Of a stretch of 64,000 nucleotides of DNA, positions 26,364-34,297 are shown one piece after another. Position numbers and translations under genes: made by a program. The stretch comes from SZUA-309 sp050185825 (GTDB lineage: Bacteria > Pseudomonadota > Gammaproteobacteria > Pseudomonadales > Azotimanducaceae). The stretch covers positions 65,767 to 129,766 of the forward strand of contig JBFWZA010000018.1 of NCBI GenBank assembly GCA_050185825.1. Direction: 5' to 3'. How positions within the stretch are numbered: the stretch's first letter is position 1; every line of letters begins with the position of its first letter. The notes below the pieces were generated by a model. It did not search any database. It saw nothing but the letters and a program-made list of their open reading frames with translations, and was not told the DNA's origin.

Positions 26364-27690
26364 GGCGCCGTCGCCGATCATCAGTCGGGTCCGCACCAGT
26401 GACCCGGACTTCGAGGCCAGGCTCGCCGCGCTGCTCGCCTGGGACACCGCCGAGGACAGCACGGTGCTGGAGATCGCCCGCGACGTGATCCGTCGGGTCC
26501 GGGCCGAGGGTGATGCGGCGCTGCTGGAGCTGACCTGGCGGTTCGACCGGCTCGATGTCTCGCGCATGGCGGCCACCGTGCTGTCGGCCGACGATTTCCG
26601 CTCGGCGTTCGAGCGGATCGGCGACCTGGAACGATCCGCGCTGACGACGGCGGCCGGCAGAATCCGGACCTATCACGAGCACCAGCTCACGGAGTCCTGG
26701 AGCTTCACGGACGCGCTCGGCAACCGGCTCGGGCAGCGGGTCACGCCGCTCGAGCGGGTCGGCATCTATGTGCCGGGCGGCCAGGCGGCGTATCCGTCCA
26801 CGGTGCTGATGACGGCGATCCCGGCCCGGGTGGCGGGGGTGGGCGAGGTGATCATGACCGTGCCTACGCCGGACGGTGCACGTAACGACCTGGTGCTGGC
26901 CGCCGCCCACGTGGCCGGGGTGGATCGCGGCTTCACCATTGGTGGTGCTCAGGCCATCGCGGCGCTCGCGCTGGGCACGGAGACCGTGCCGCGGGTGGAC
27001 AAGATCGTGGGCCCGGGCGGCGTCTTCGTTGCCGCCGCCAAGCGACTGGTTTACGGCGAGGTGGGCATCGACATGGTGGCAGGCCCCAGCGAGGTGCTCA
27101 TCGTCGCCGACGGCACGACGCCCGTGGACTGGATCGTCTACGACCTGTTCTCGCAGGCGGAGCACGACGAGGCGGCTCAGGCGCTGCTGCTGTGCCCGGA
27201 TCCCGGGTATCTCGACGCCGTGGCGGAGGCCATGCGCCGGCACCTCACCTCCGCCCCGCGCCGCGACATCATCGCCGCGTCGCTGTCGCGGCGCGGCGCG
27301 CTCATCGAGACCCGGAGCATCGCGGAGGCCGTAGCACTTGCCAACCGGGTGGCGCCCGAGCACCTGGAGCTGTGTCTCGCCGATCCGGATCCCTGGGTCG
27401 ATGAGGTCCGTCACGCAGGCGCCATCTTCGTCGGGGCGCATTCCCCCGAGGTGATGGGAGACTACACGGCGGGCCCGAGTCACGTGCTGCCGACCTACGG
27501 CTCGGCCCGTTTCTCTTCGCCGCTCGGGGTCTACGACTTCCAGAAGAAGAGCTCGATCGTTCGCTTGAGCCGCGAGGGCAGCCAGGCGCTGGCCAGAGAT
27601 TCCGCCGCGCTCGCGCACGGGGAAGGGTTGAGTGCCCATGCCCGGGCGGCGGAGCTCCGGATCGCGGGCATCGACCACAACGACGCCTGA
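26356..27690 (+). CDS. hisD: Histidinol dehydrogenase HisD
   Basis: HisD oxidises histidinol to histidine in two NAD-dependent steps, using zinc. The 444-residue protein carries GPGGVFVAAAKRLV, GPSEVLIVADGTT, SQAEHDEAAQA and GPSHVLPT. The catalytic Glu-His pair is E335-H336 in VAPEHLEL. The start overlaps hisG. In Pseudomonas hisC usually follows; here zapE follows instead. Confidence 0.97.
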   Translation: MAEAPSPIISRVRTSDPDFEARLAALLAWDTAEDSTVLEIARDVIRRVRAEGDAALLELTWRFDRLDVSRMAATVLSADDFRSAFERIGDLERSALTTAAGRIRTYHEHQLTESWSFTDALGNRLGQRVTPLERVGIYVPGGQAAYPSTVLMTAIPARVAGVGEVIMTVPTPDGARNDLVLAAAHVAGVDRGFTIGGAQAIAALALGTETVPRVDKIVGPGGVFVAAAKRLVYGEVGIDMVAGPSEVLIVADGTTPVDWIVYDLFSQAEHDEAAQALLLCPDPGYLDAVAEAMRRHLTSAPRRDIIAASLSRRGALIETRSIAEAVALANRVAPEHLELCLADPDPWVDEVRHAGAIFVGAHSPEVMGDYTAGPSHVLPTYGSARFSSPLGVYDFQKKSSIVRLSREGSQALARDSAALAHGEGLSAHARAAELRIAGIDHNDA

Positions 27691-27748
27691 GACCATGACC
27701 CCGTTCGGTGCGTTGTCGGGCCGACTGGCAGCGGATAAAGTCGGCGGG

Positions 27749-28834
27749 ATGACTCCAGTAGAAAAGTATCAGCAGCTACTGGCCGATCCGCAGTTTTTCG
27801 AAGATCCCGAGCAGCGTCGGGTGGTCGATCTGCTCGAAGCCCTTTTCCAGATCCTCAAGGCGCGGGAAAAACGCAGCCGGGGGCTGTTCGGGCGTTTCGG
27901 GCGTCGGCAGCAGGCGCCGGTGACGGGACTGTATCTGTGGGGCGGCGTGGGACGCGGCAAGACCATGCTCATGGACCTGTTCTACGAGTGCCTGCCGCCG
28001 AGCGACCGACTGCGGATGCACTTTCACCGGTTCATGCAGCGCGTGCATCGCGAGCTGACGGCGCTTTCCGGCACCAGCGACCCGCTGCGAACGGTGGCCG
28101 AGGGGATTGCCGCCGAGACGAGCGTGCTCTGCTTCGACGAGTTCTTCGTCTCCGACATCGGTGACGCCATGATTCTCGGCGAGCTCATCGACAACCTGTT
28201 CGCCCGTGGGGTGACGCTGGTGGCCACGAGCAACGTGGAGCCGGATCGTCTCTACGAGAACGGTCTGCAGCGACGGCGCTTCCTGCCGGCGATCGAAGCC
28301 CTGAAGAAGCACACGCGCGTGCACTGCCTGGACTCCGAGACGGACTACCGGCTCCGGGTGCTGGAACGGGCCGAGATCTATCATGTGCCCCTCGATGCCG
28401 CGGCGGAACGTAGCCTGTCACGGAGCTTCCACGCCCTGGCGCCGGAGCCGCCGGAGCAGAACGTGGCGCTCAGCATCGAGAACCGGACCATCCGCGCACG
28501 CATGGTGGCGGAAGACGTCGCCTGGTTCGAGTTCGCCGAGCTCTGCGAAGGACCGCGCAGCCAGAACGACTACATCGAGCTCGCCCGCATCTTTCACGCG
28601 GTGCTGATCAGCAACGTCCGCCGTTTCACCACCCGGGACGAAGACGCTGCCCGGCGGTTCATTTCCCTGGTGGACGAGTTCTACGACCACAACGTCAAGC
28701 TCATTCTCTCGGCGGATGCCCCGGTGGAGTCGCTCTACGCGGGCGAGCGGCTGCGGTTCGAGTTCGAGCGCACGAAGAGCCGTCTGCTGGAGATGCAGTC
28801 GCACGAGTACCTCTCCCGAACCCACCTCGCTTAG
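27749..28834 (+). CDS. zapE: ZapE, AFG1-like ATPase of the division site
   Basis: ZapE is an AFG1/LACE1-type AAA+ ATPase that binds FtsZ and helps the Z ring under stress. The 361-residue product has Walker A GGVGRGKTML, Walker B VLCFDEFFVSD and sensor-like TLVATSNVEPDRLYENGLQR. The ATG at 27749 (MTPVEKYQQLL) is chosen because it matches the family start; an ATG at 27695 would add 18 residues. It stands alone between hisD and rplM. Confidence 0.92.
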   Translation: MTPVEKYQQLLADPQFFEDPEQRRVVDLLEALFQILKAREKRSRGLFGRFGRRQQAPVTGLYLWGGVGRGKTMLMDLFYECLPPSDRLRMHFHRFMQRVHRELTALSGTSDPLRTVAEGIAAETSVLCFDEFFVSDIGDAMILGELIDNLFARGVTLVATSNVEPDRLYENGLQRRRFLPAIEALKKHTRVHCLDSETDYRLRVLERAEIYHVPLDAAAERSLSRSFHALAPEPPEQNVALSIENRTIRARMVAEDVAWFEFAELCEGPRSQNDYIELARIFHAVLISNVRRFTTRDEDAARRFISLVDEFYDHNVKLILSADAPVESLYAGERLRFEFERTKSRLLEMQSHEYLSRTHLA

Positions 28835-28922
28835 CCGGATCGGCCGATCTTCCCGAATAAAACCTATGGAAATCATGGGGTTGCGCGCCCTGTAAGGCCC
28901 CGGGGCGGCGATCGGAACCGTG

Positions 28923-28951
28923 TTGTAATGACCGGTGCGCTCCGCTAACAT
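28923..28951 (+). promoter_or_regulatory. Candidate sigma-70 promoter of rplM-rpsI
   Basis: TTGTAA at 28923-28928 and TAACAT at 28946-28951 are separated by 17 nt. Transcription would begin near 28958, giving a leader of about 40 nt before the rplM ATG at 28998. Called by eye. Confidence 0.55.
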
Positions 28952-28997
28952 TCGCGCTCCCAAAAATCCGGCCCGCCCGTGGCCTAATGAACACCGC

Positions 28998-29426
28998 ATG
29001 AAGACCGTGAGCACCCGTCCGCAGGACGTCGACCACGCCTGGTACGTCGTGGACGCAGAAAACAAGACGCTCGGCCGCCTGGCCACCGAACTCGCCTCCA
29101 GGCTGCGTGGCAAGCACAAGCCGGAATACACCCCGCACGTGGACACGGGTGACTACATCGTGGTGGTCAACGCCGACAAGGTCCGGGTGACCGGCAACAA
29201 ATTCGAAGACAAGACCTACTACCGGCACAGCGGATACCCGGGCGGCATCAAGTCGATGAGCTTCAAGGACATGCAGAACAGGCATCCCGAGAGGATCATC
29301 GAGATTGCCGTGCGGGGCATGCTGCCGAAGAACCCGCTCGGACGGGCGATGCTCAAGAAATTGAAGGTTTATGCGGGGGCCGAGCATCCGCACACCGCCC
29401 AGCAACCGCAACCCCTGGAGCTTTGA
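28998..29426 (+). CDS. rplM: 50S ribosomal protein L13
   Basis: L13 is an early-assembling large-subunit protein. The product is 142 residues, the same as in E. coli, and has KTLGRLATELASRLRGKHKPEYTPHVD and the C-terminal VYAGAEHPHTAQQP. The ATG at 28998 gives the standard start MKTVSTRP; no strong ribosome site is seen. rpsI follows immediately, the normal pair. Confidence 0.98.
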   Translation: MKTVSTRPQDVDHAWYVVDAENKTLGRLATELASRLRGKHKPEYTPHVDTGDYIVVVNADKVRVTGNKFEDKTYYRHSGYPGGIKSMSFKDMQNRHPERIIEIAVRGMLPKNPLGRAMLKKLKVYAGAEHPHTAQQPQPLEL

Positions 29427-29431
29427 GGGCT

Positions 29432-29815
29432 ATGCAGAACTACGGAACCGGACGACGCAAGACTTCCGCAGCACGGGTATTCATCACCCCGGGCAGCGGC
29501 AACATCCAGGTGAACAATCATCCGCTCGACACGTACTTCGGCCGCGAAACGGCACGGATGATCGTCCGCCAGGCGCTTCAGGTCGTGGACATGATCGACA
29601 AGGTGGACGTCAAGGTAACCGTTCGCGGCGGTGGCAACTCCGGCCAGGCCGGTGCGATCCGTCACGGCATCGCCCGGGCACTGGTCGAGCAGGACGAGAG
29701 TCTGCGCGTGCCGTTGCGCCGAGCCGGGTTCCTGACCCGCGACGCGCGTGCGGTCGAACGGAAAAAGGTGGGCTTGAGGAAGGCGCGTAAGCGTCCGCAG
29801 TACTCCAAGCGCTGA
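29432..29815 (+). CDS. rpsI: 30S ribosomal protein S9
   Basis: S9 contacts the P-site tRNA through its basic C-terminal tail, seen here as RKARKRPQYSKR. The protein is 127 residues from ATG 29432 (MQNYGTGRRKTSAARVF). A TTG at 29423 would add three residues and overlaps the rplM stop; the ATG with GAGGG just upstream is preferred, although the spacing is short. Co-transcribed with rplM. Confidence 0.97.
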   Translation: MQNYGTGRRKTSAARVFITPGSGNIQVNNHPLDTYFGRETARMIVRQALQVVDMIDKVDVKVTVRGGGNSGQAGAIRHGIARALVEQDESLRVPLRRAGFLTRDARAVERKKVGLRKARKRPQYSKR

Positions 29816-29884
29816 TCGAACTTCCTGCAACCGGCCGCATGCCAGTAGTGGCACCCCGTAAGGAGAGGAGCGGGGGCGGCCGGA

Positions 29885-29904
29885 GGAATCCTGCTTCGGA
29901 TTCC
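29885..29904 (+). terminator. Hairpin after rpsI, possible terminator
   Basis: GGAATCC (29885-29891) and GGATTCC (29898-29904) form a perfect 7-bp stem with a TGCTTC loop. No T-run follows, so intrinsic termination is not assured. It lies 70 nt after the rpsI stop and before the petABC operon. Confidence 0.35.
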
Positions 29905-30025
29905 GAATGGGGATGGCGCGAAAAAAAGTCCCGAAAAACATGGCCGTCGGCGGATCCGGAGAGCCGGGTCGGCGCGCCGGCTATGTTAAACTACGGCGAT
30001 TTCTAAATTGCGGGAGCAACAAGCT

Positions 30026-30679
30026 GTGAGCAGCAGCGATCCAGACGGCGGCAAGGGGTCTCCCGAACCGGCCAGCATCGACAAATCCGGTTTCAATAAA
30101 CAGCGACGTTACTTCCTCATCGGCGCCACCGCTGCGGTAGGCGGCGTCGGGGTCGTCGGTGCGGCAGTCCCCTTCGTTGCGTCCTGGATGCCGAGCGCCA
30201 AAGCGCGTGCGCTGGGTGCGCCCATCACCATCGACATCTCCAAGCTGCAACCCGGCGAGATGCTCGGCCCGGTGCCGGCATGGCGCGGTCAGCCGGTCTT
30301 CGTCCTCGACAGGACGCCGGAGGCGATCGGGATCCTCGAGGAGGCCAATCCCGATCTCGCGGACCCGGAGTCGAACAACGTCGATCAGCAGCCCGATTAC
30401 GCCAGGAACCCGTGGCGTTCGAAGCGCCCCGAGATCGGCGTCTACGTCGGGCTCTGCACCCACCTCGGCTGCTCCCCGAAGTATCACGGTGAGGTCAAAC
30501 CCGAGCCCTTCGATCCGAACTGGAAGGGCGGCTTCTTCTGCCCCTGTCATGGCTCCCGATTCGACATGGCGGGCCGTGTGGTCAAGGGCGTTCCAGCGCC
30601 GGACAATCTGCCGGTGCCGCCATACCGCTTCCTCAGTGACAACATCATTCAGGTTGGCGTAGACGAGGAGACGGCGTGA
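30026..30679 (+). CDS. petA: Rieske iron-sulfur subunit of cytochrome bc1 complex
   Basis: The Rieske protein carries electrons from quinol at the Qo site to cytochrome c1. The 217-residue product has a twin-arginine-like N-terminus (NKQRRYFLIGATAAVGG) that serves as membrane anchor. Cluster ligands are C144 and H146 (CTHLGC) and C172 and H175 (CPCHGS), with C149-C174 as the expected disulfide. GTG at 30026 is chosen because GGGAG lies 9 nt upstream; a TTG at 30008 is less likely. petB starts in the stop codon. Confidence 0.96.
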   Translation: MSSSDPDGGKGSPEPASIDKSGFNKQRRYFLIGATAAVGGVGVVGAAVPFVASWMPSAKARALGAPITIDISKLQPGEMLGPVPAWRGQPVFVLDRTPEAIGILEEANPDLADPESNNVDQQPDYARNPWRSKRPEIGVYVGLCTHLGCSPKYHGEVKPEPFDPNWKGGFFCPCHGSRFDMAGRVVKGVPAPDNLPVPPYRFLSDNIIQVGVDEETA

Positions 30680-31953
30680 TGGCGGAACAGAACGCAACTC
30701 AGGAAGGCAAGATGGCCAGGGCCTGGTTCTCCTTCATCGACTGGGTGGACGAGCGTTTCCCGCTGACGGAGACCTTCGAATACCACATGTCGAAGTACTG
30801 GGCGCCGAAGAACTTCAACTTCTGGTACTACTTCGGCGTGCTCTCCATGGTCGTGCTGGTGATCCAGCTCCTGACCGGGATCTGGCTGACGATGAGCTAC
30901 TCGCCGTCGGATGCCTTCGCGTCCGTCGAGTACATCATGCGTGATGTCGAGTACGGCTGGATGCTGCGTTATCTGCACTCCACGGGCGCCTCGGCGTTCT
31001 TCGTGGTGGTCTACCTGCACATGTTCCGCGGGCTCCTGTACGGCTCCTACCGCAAGCCGCGCGAGCTGCTCTGGCTGGTGGGCATGGCGATCTTCGCGGT
31101 GCTCATCATCGAGGGCTTCGCGGGTTACCTGCTGCCCTGGGGCAACATGTCGTTCTGGGCAGGACAGGTCATCGTGTCGTTGGTGGGCGCCATTCCGGTG
31201 ATCGGCCCGGATCTCATGGAGTGGGTGCGTGGTGACTTCCTGATGTCCGACATCACGCTGAACCGGTTCTTTGCGCTGCACGTGATCGCGCTGCCGCTGG
31301 TGCTGGTGATGCTGGTGTTCGTGCACATCGTCGCACTTCACCACGTCGGCTCCAACAACCCGGACGGCATCGAGATCAAGAAGAACAAGGATGCGAACGG
31401 CATTCCGCTGGATGGCATCCCGTTCCACCCCTACTACACGATCGGCCACGACCTGCCGGCGATCATGATCTTCCTGTTCTTCTTCTTCCTGGTGGTCTTC
31501 TTCGCGCCGGAAATGGGCGGATACTTCATCGAAAAGCCCAACTTCGAAGCCGCCAACCCGCTGAAGACGCCGGATCACATCGCGCCGGTGTGGTACTACA
31601 CACCCTTCTACGCCATGCTCCGCGCGGCGACCTACCCGCTGTTCGGCATTCCGGCCAAGTTCTGGGGATTCGTGGTGATGGCGGGTGCCATCGTGCTGCC
31701 GGCGGCGCTGCCCTGGCTCGACCGTTCGCCGGTGAAGTCCATCCGCTACAAGGGCTGGATCTCCAAGGTGATGCTCGGGCTGTTCGTGGTCACCTTCTTC
31801 GTGCTCGGCTACCTCGGCACCATCGCTCCTTCACCCGTCGCGACGATGGTCGCGCAGATCGGTACGGCCATCTACTTCGCCTACTTCGTGCTGATGCCCT
31901 GGTACACGAGGGTGGAGAAAACGAAGCCCGTCCCGGATCGGGTGACGACGTGA
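30679..31953 (+). CDS. petB: Cytochrome b subunit of cytochrome bc1 complex
   Basis: Cytochrome b holds both b hemes and the quinone sites of complex III. The 424-residue protein has eight membrane helices. Heme histidines are in LRYLHSTGASAFFVVVYLHMFRG and RFFALHVIALPLVLVMLVFVHIV. The Qo-site motif is PVWY rather than PEWY, which is known in beta- and gammaproteobacteria. The ATG at 30679 shares a base with the petA stop (TGATG); a GTG three bases earlier is also possible. The usual fused cytochrome b (not split b6/subunit IV) is seen. Confidence 0.97.
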   Translation: MAEQNATQEGKMARAWFSFIDWVDERFPLTETFEYHMSKYWAPKNFNFWYYFGVLSMVVLVIQLLTGIWLTMSYSPSDAFASVEYIMRDVEYGWMLRYLHSTGASAFFVVVYLHMFRGLLYGSYRKPRELLWLVGMAIFAVLIIEGFAGYLLPWGNMSFWAGQVIVSLVGAIPVIGPDLMEWVRGDFLMSDITLNRFFALHVIALPLVLVMLVFVHIVALHHVGSNNPDGIEIKKNKDANGIPLDGIPFHPYYTIGHDLPAIMIFLFFFFLVVFFAPEMGGYFIEKPNFEAANPLKTPDHIAPVWYYTPFYAMLRAATYPLFGIPAKFWGFVVMAGAIVLPAALPWLDRSPVKSIRYKGWISKVMLGLFVVTFFVLGYLGTIAPSPVATMVAQIGTAIYFAYFVLMPWYTRVEKTKPVPDRVTT

Positions 31954-31964
31954 GGGCCGTGGCG

Positions 31965-32792
31965 ATGAACAGCAGCATGGTTGGCATGAAATCGACGAAA
32001 CGTATTCTGGCGGGCCTCTGTCTGGCGGCATGCCTGCTGCCCGGCGTCCAGGCGCTGGCCCTGAGCGCCACGGACTGGCACATGGAGCCGATGGAGCCGA
32101 ACCTGCAGGACCTGCCGTCGCTGCAGAACGGCTGGCGTCTGTATGTGAACTACTGTCTGGGTTGCCACTCCCTGCAGTACCAGCGCTACGAGCGCACGGC
32201 GGACGACCTCGGCGTGCCGCACGATATCGTGCTGGATCAGCTCATCTTCACCGGCCAGAAGATCGGCGAGCAGATGACGTCTGCCATGCAGCCGGAGCTC
32301 GCAAAGCAGTGGTTCGGCGCGCCGCCGCCCGATCTGACCATGGTCGCCCGGACCCGTGGCGAGGAGTGGCTCTACAACTACCTGAAGACCTTCTACGTGG
32401 ACGAGGCGCGGCCGTTCGGCGTCAACAACAAGGTCTTCCCCAACGTGGGCATGCCCAACGTGCTGGTGGGGCTGCAGGGTGTGCAGCGCTCCGCGTGTAT
32501 CCAGATGCCGCAGATCGCCGACAACGGTGGTGAGCGCAGGGATCCGCTGACCGGCGCGCCGATCACCGAGGAGAAGTGTGGCCAGCTCGTGGTGGATGAG
32601 GGCTCCGGCGTCTACAGCTCCGAAGAGTTCGACCAGGCCATCTACGATATCGTGAATTTCCTCTATTACGTCGGCGAGCCGAGCCGGCTGGAGCGTTATC
32701 GGATCGGGGTCTACGTGCTGCTGTTCACGTTCATCCTGTTCGTGTTCACCTATCTCCTGGGCCGCGAGTTCCAGAAGGACGTCAAGCACTGA
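31965..32792 (+). CDS. petC: Cytochrome c1 subunit of cytochrome bc1 complex
   Basis: Cytochrome c1 accepts electrons from the Rieske protein. The 275-residue precursor has a signal peptide (ILAGLCLAACLLPGVQALA), the heme c site C64-LGC-H68 and a single C-terminal anchor (VYVLLFTFILFVFTYLLG) followed by REFQKDVKH. ATG 31965 has GAGG about 9 nt upstream; ATGs at 31977 and 31986 are also possible. It is the last gene of petABC, and sspA follows after a strong hairpin. Confidence 0.95.
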   Translation: MNSSMVGMKSTKRILAGLCLAACLLPGVQALALSATDWHMEPMEPNLQDLPSLQNGWRLYVNYCLGCHSLQYQRYERTADDLGVPHDIVLDQLIFTGQKIGEQMTSAMQPELAKQWFGAPPPDLTMVARTRGEEWLYNYLKTFYVDEARPFGVNNKVFPNVGMPNVLVGLQGVQRSACIQMPQIADNGGERRDPLTGAPITEEKCGQLVVDEGSGVYSSEEFDQAIYDIVNFLYYVGEPSRLERYRIGVYVLLFTFILFVFTYLLGREFQKDVKH

Positions 32793-32825
32793 CCAGTACC
32801 CGGCTCGATGCCGGGGCACATCCCT

Positions 32826-32849
32826 ACCGGCCGGTATCCGCCGGCCGGT
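32826..32849 (+). terminator. Perfect 9-bp hairpin between petC and sspA
   Basis: ACCGGCCGG (32826-32834) pairs perfectly with CCGGCCGGT (32841-32849) across a 6-nt loop. No T-run follows. It could protect the petABC mRNA end or reduce read-through into sspA rather than act as a full terminator. Confidence 0.4.
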
Positions 32850-32881
32850 GCGTAACGACCGAATGTCTGAAGGCTAGAAGC

Positions 32882-33514
32882 ATGAGCGTAGTGACAAAAC
32901 GATCCTCGATGACGCTGTTTTCCGATGCGCGCGATCAGTACTCCCACCGCGTGCGCATGGTGCTGGCGGAAAAGGGCGTGACCTGCGACATCGTTGATGT
33001 GGACCCGGCCAACAAGCCGGAGGATCTGGCGGAGATCAATCCCTACAACAGCCTGCCGACGCTGCTGGACCGGGATCTGGTGCTCTACGAAGCCAACGTC
33101 ATCATGGAGTATCTGGACGAACGTTTCCCGCACCCGCCGCTGCTGCCGGTGTATCCCGTGCAGCGCGCCCTGTCGCGTCTGTGGATCACCCGTGTGGAGC
33201 GGGAATGGAGTGGCCGGCTCGATGTGCTCATGGCCGGCAAGGGCCGTGAGACGGTGCTGACCAAGGCGCGCAAGGAGCTCCGGGAGAGCATCATCAGCAT
33301 CGCCCCGATATTCGCCGAGAAGCCGTTCTTCATGAACGACGAGTTCACGCTGGTCGACTGTTGTGTGGCGCCCATTCTGTGGCGGCTCAAGGAGGTCGAC
33401 ATCACCCTGCCCGAGAAGTCGACCAAGCCGCTGCAGAAATACATGGATCGCATCTTCGTGCGCCAGGGGTTCCGGGCGAGTCTCACCGAGGCCGAGCACG
33501 AGATGCGCGAGTAG
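32882..33514 (+). CDS. sspA: Stringent starvation protein A
   Basis: SspA is a glutathione-S-transferase-like protein without GST activity that binds RNA polymerase and changes transcription in starvation and acid stress. The 210-residue protein has the thioredoxin-like N domain (MTLFSDARDQYSHRVRMVLAEKGV and NPYNSLPTLLDRDLVLYEANVIMEYLDE) and an all-helical C domain. It precedes sspB, the usual pair, and follows petABC as in Pseudomonas. Confidence 0.95.
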   Translation: MSVVTKRSSMTLFSDARDQYSHRVRMVLAEKGVTCDIVDVDPANKPEDLAEINPYNSLPTLLDRDLVLYEANVIMEYLDERFPHPPLLPVYPVQRALSRLWITRVEREWSGRLDVLMAGKGRETVLTKARKELRESIISIAPIFAEKPFFMNDEFTLVDCCVAPILWRLKEVDITLPEKSTKPLQKYMDRIFVRQGFRASLTEAEHEMRE

Positions 33515-33534
33515 CTCCCCGGTTCGGATCGTTC

Positions 33535-33912
33535 GTGCCGGGGAAACCGAAACGCCCATACTTTCTGCGTGCGCTGTATGACTGGATCGTCGACAGCGAG
33601 CTGACCCCCTACCTCCTCGTCGCTGCGGATTCGAGCGTGGTGCAGGTCCCCGCGGAGTACGTCAGCGACGGCAAGATCGTCCTCAACGTGGCTCCCCGGG
33701 CCGTGCGGGATCTTGACCTCGGCCTCGACTGGGTGACCTTCTCCGGTCGTTTCGGCGGCAGACCGTTTCCGATACGCATTCCACTGGCCAGCGTGCTGGC
33801 GATCTATGCGAAGGAGACCGGGGAAGGCATGGTGTTCGAGCCGGAATACCCCACGGGCGGAGACGATCCCGAACCGCCGGAGCAGCCACCGCACCTGAAG
33901 GTGGTGAAATAG
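33535..33912 (+). CDS. sspB: ClpXP adaptor SspB
   Basis: SspB binds the ssrA tag and delivers tagged proteins to ClpXP. The 125-residue product has the N-terminal substrate-binding domain (RPYFLRALYDWIVDSELTPYLLV and IVLNVAPRAVRDL) and a C-terminal ClpX-binding tail ending PPHLKVVK after an acidic-proline linker. Start is GTG at 33535, 20 nt after sspA. Confidence 0.95.
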   Translation: MPGKPKRPYFLRALYDWIVDSELTPYLLVAADSSVVQVPAEYVSDGKIVLNVAPRAVRDLDLGLDWVTFSGRFGGRPFPIRIPLASVLAIYAKETGEGMVFEPEYPTGGDDPEPPEQPPHLKVVK

Positions 33913-33925
33913 CCCCCGTTCGTTC

Positions 33926-34297
33926 TCAGCCCTGATCGAAGGCGCCACGCACCCAGCGGATGCCGGGGTTTTCGGAGCTGCCGGTCACCGCCACCACGTC
34001 GAAGCGGCAGGGCAGCCGCTTGAGGTCCGGGCGGGCGAGGAGGAATGCCTTCGCGGCGCGGACGAGACGGCGCCGCTTCGCCGGTGTGACGCTTTCCAGG
34101 CCGCCCCCCCAGCGCTCGCTCGCCCGGTAGCGCACCTCCACGAACACCACCCGGCCGGCGTCCCGCATGATCAGGTCCAGCTCGCCGCACTTCCGGCGGA
34201 AGTTGCGATCGATGAGCACGAGCCCCCTGGCCTCGAGGTCGGCGCAGACGAGCGTCTCGGCCCAGGCGCCGCGGGCGTCGGCCTCAGAGTCGGGCAC
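33926..34297 (-). CDS. yraN: YraN/UPF0102 nuclease-fold protein
   Basis: A 123-residue UPF0102 protein with a restriction-endonuclease-like fold. The motif pattern is seen as AETLVCADLEARGLVLIDRNFR, GELDLIMRD and VVFVEVRYR (the D-ExK-like core, here GELDLI...FVEVR). Function is not settled. It starts at GTG 34297 and overlaps the end of lpoA by 14 nt, as yraN follows yraM/lpoA in E. coli. Confidence 0.9.
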   Translation of the reverse strand: MPDSEADARGAWAETLVCADLEARGLVLIDRNFRRKCGELDLIMRDAGRVVFVEVRYRASERWGGGLESVTPAKRRRLVRAAKAFLLARPDLKRLPCRFDVVAVTGSSENPGIRWVRGAFDQG

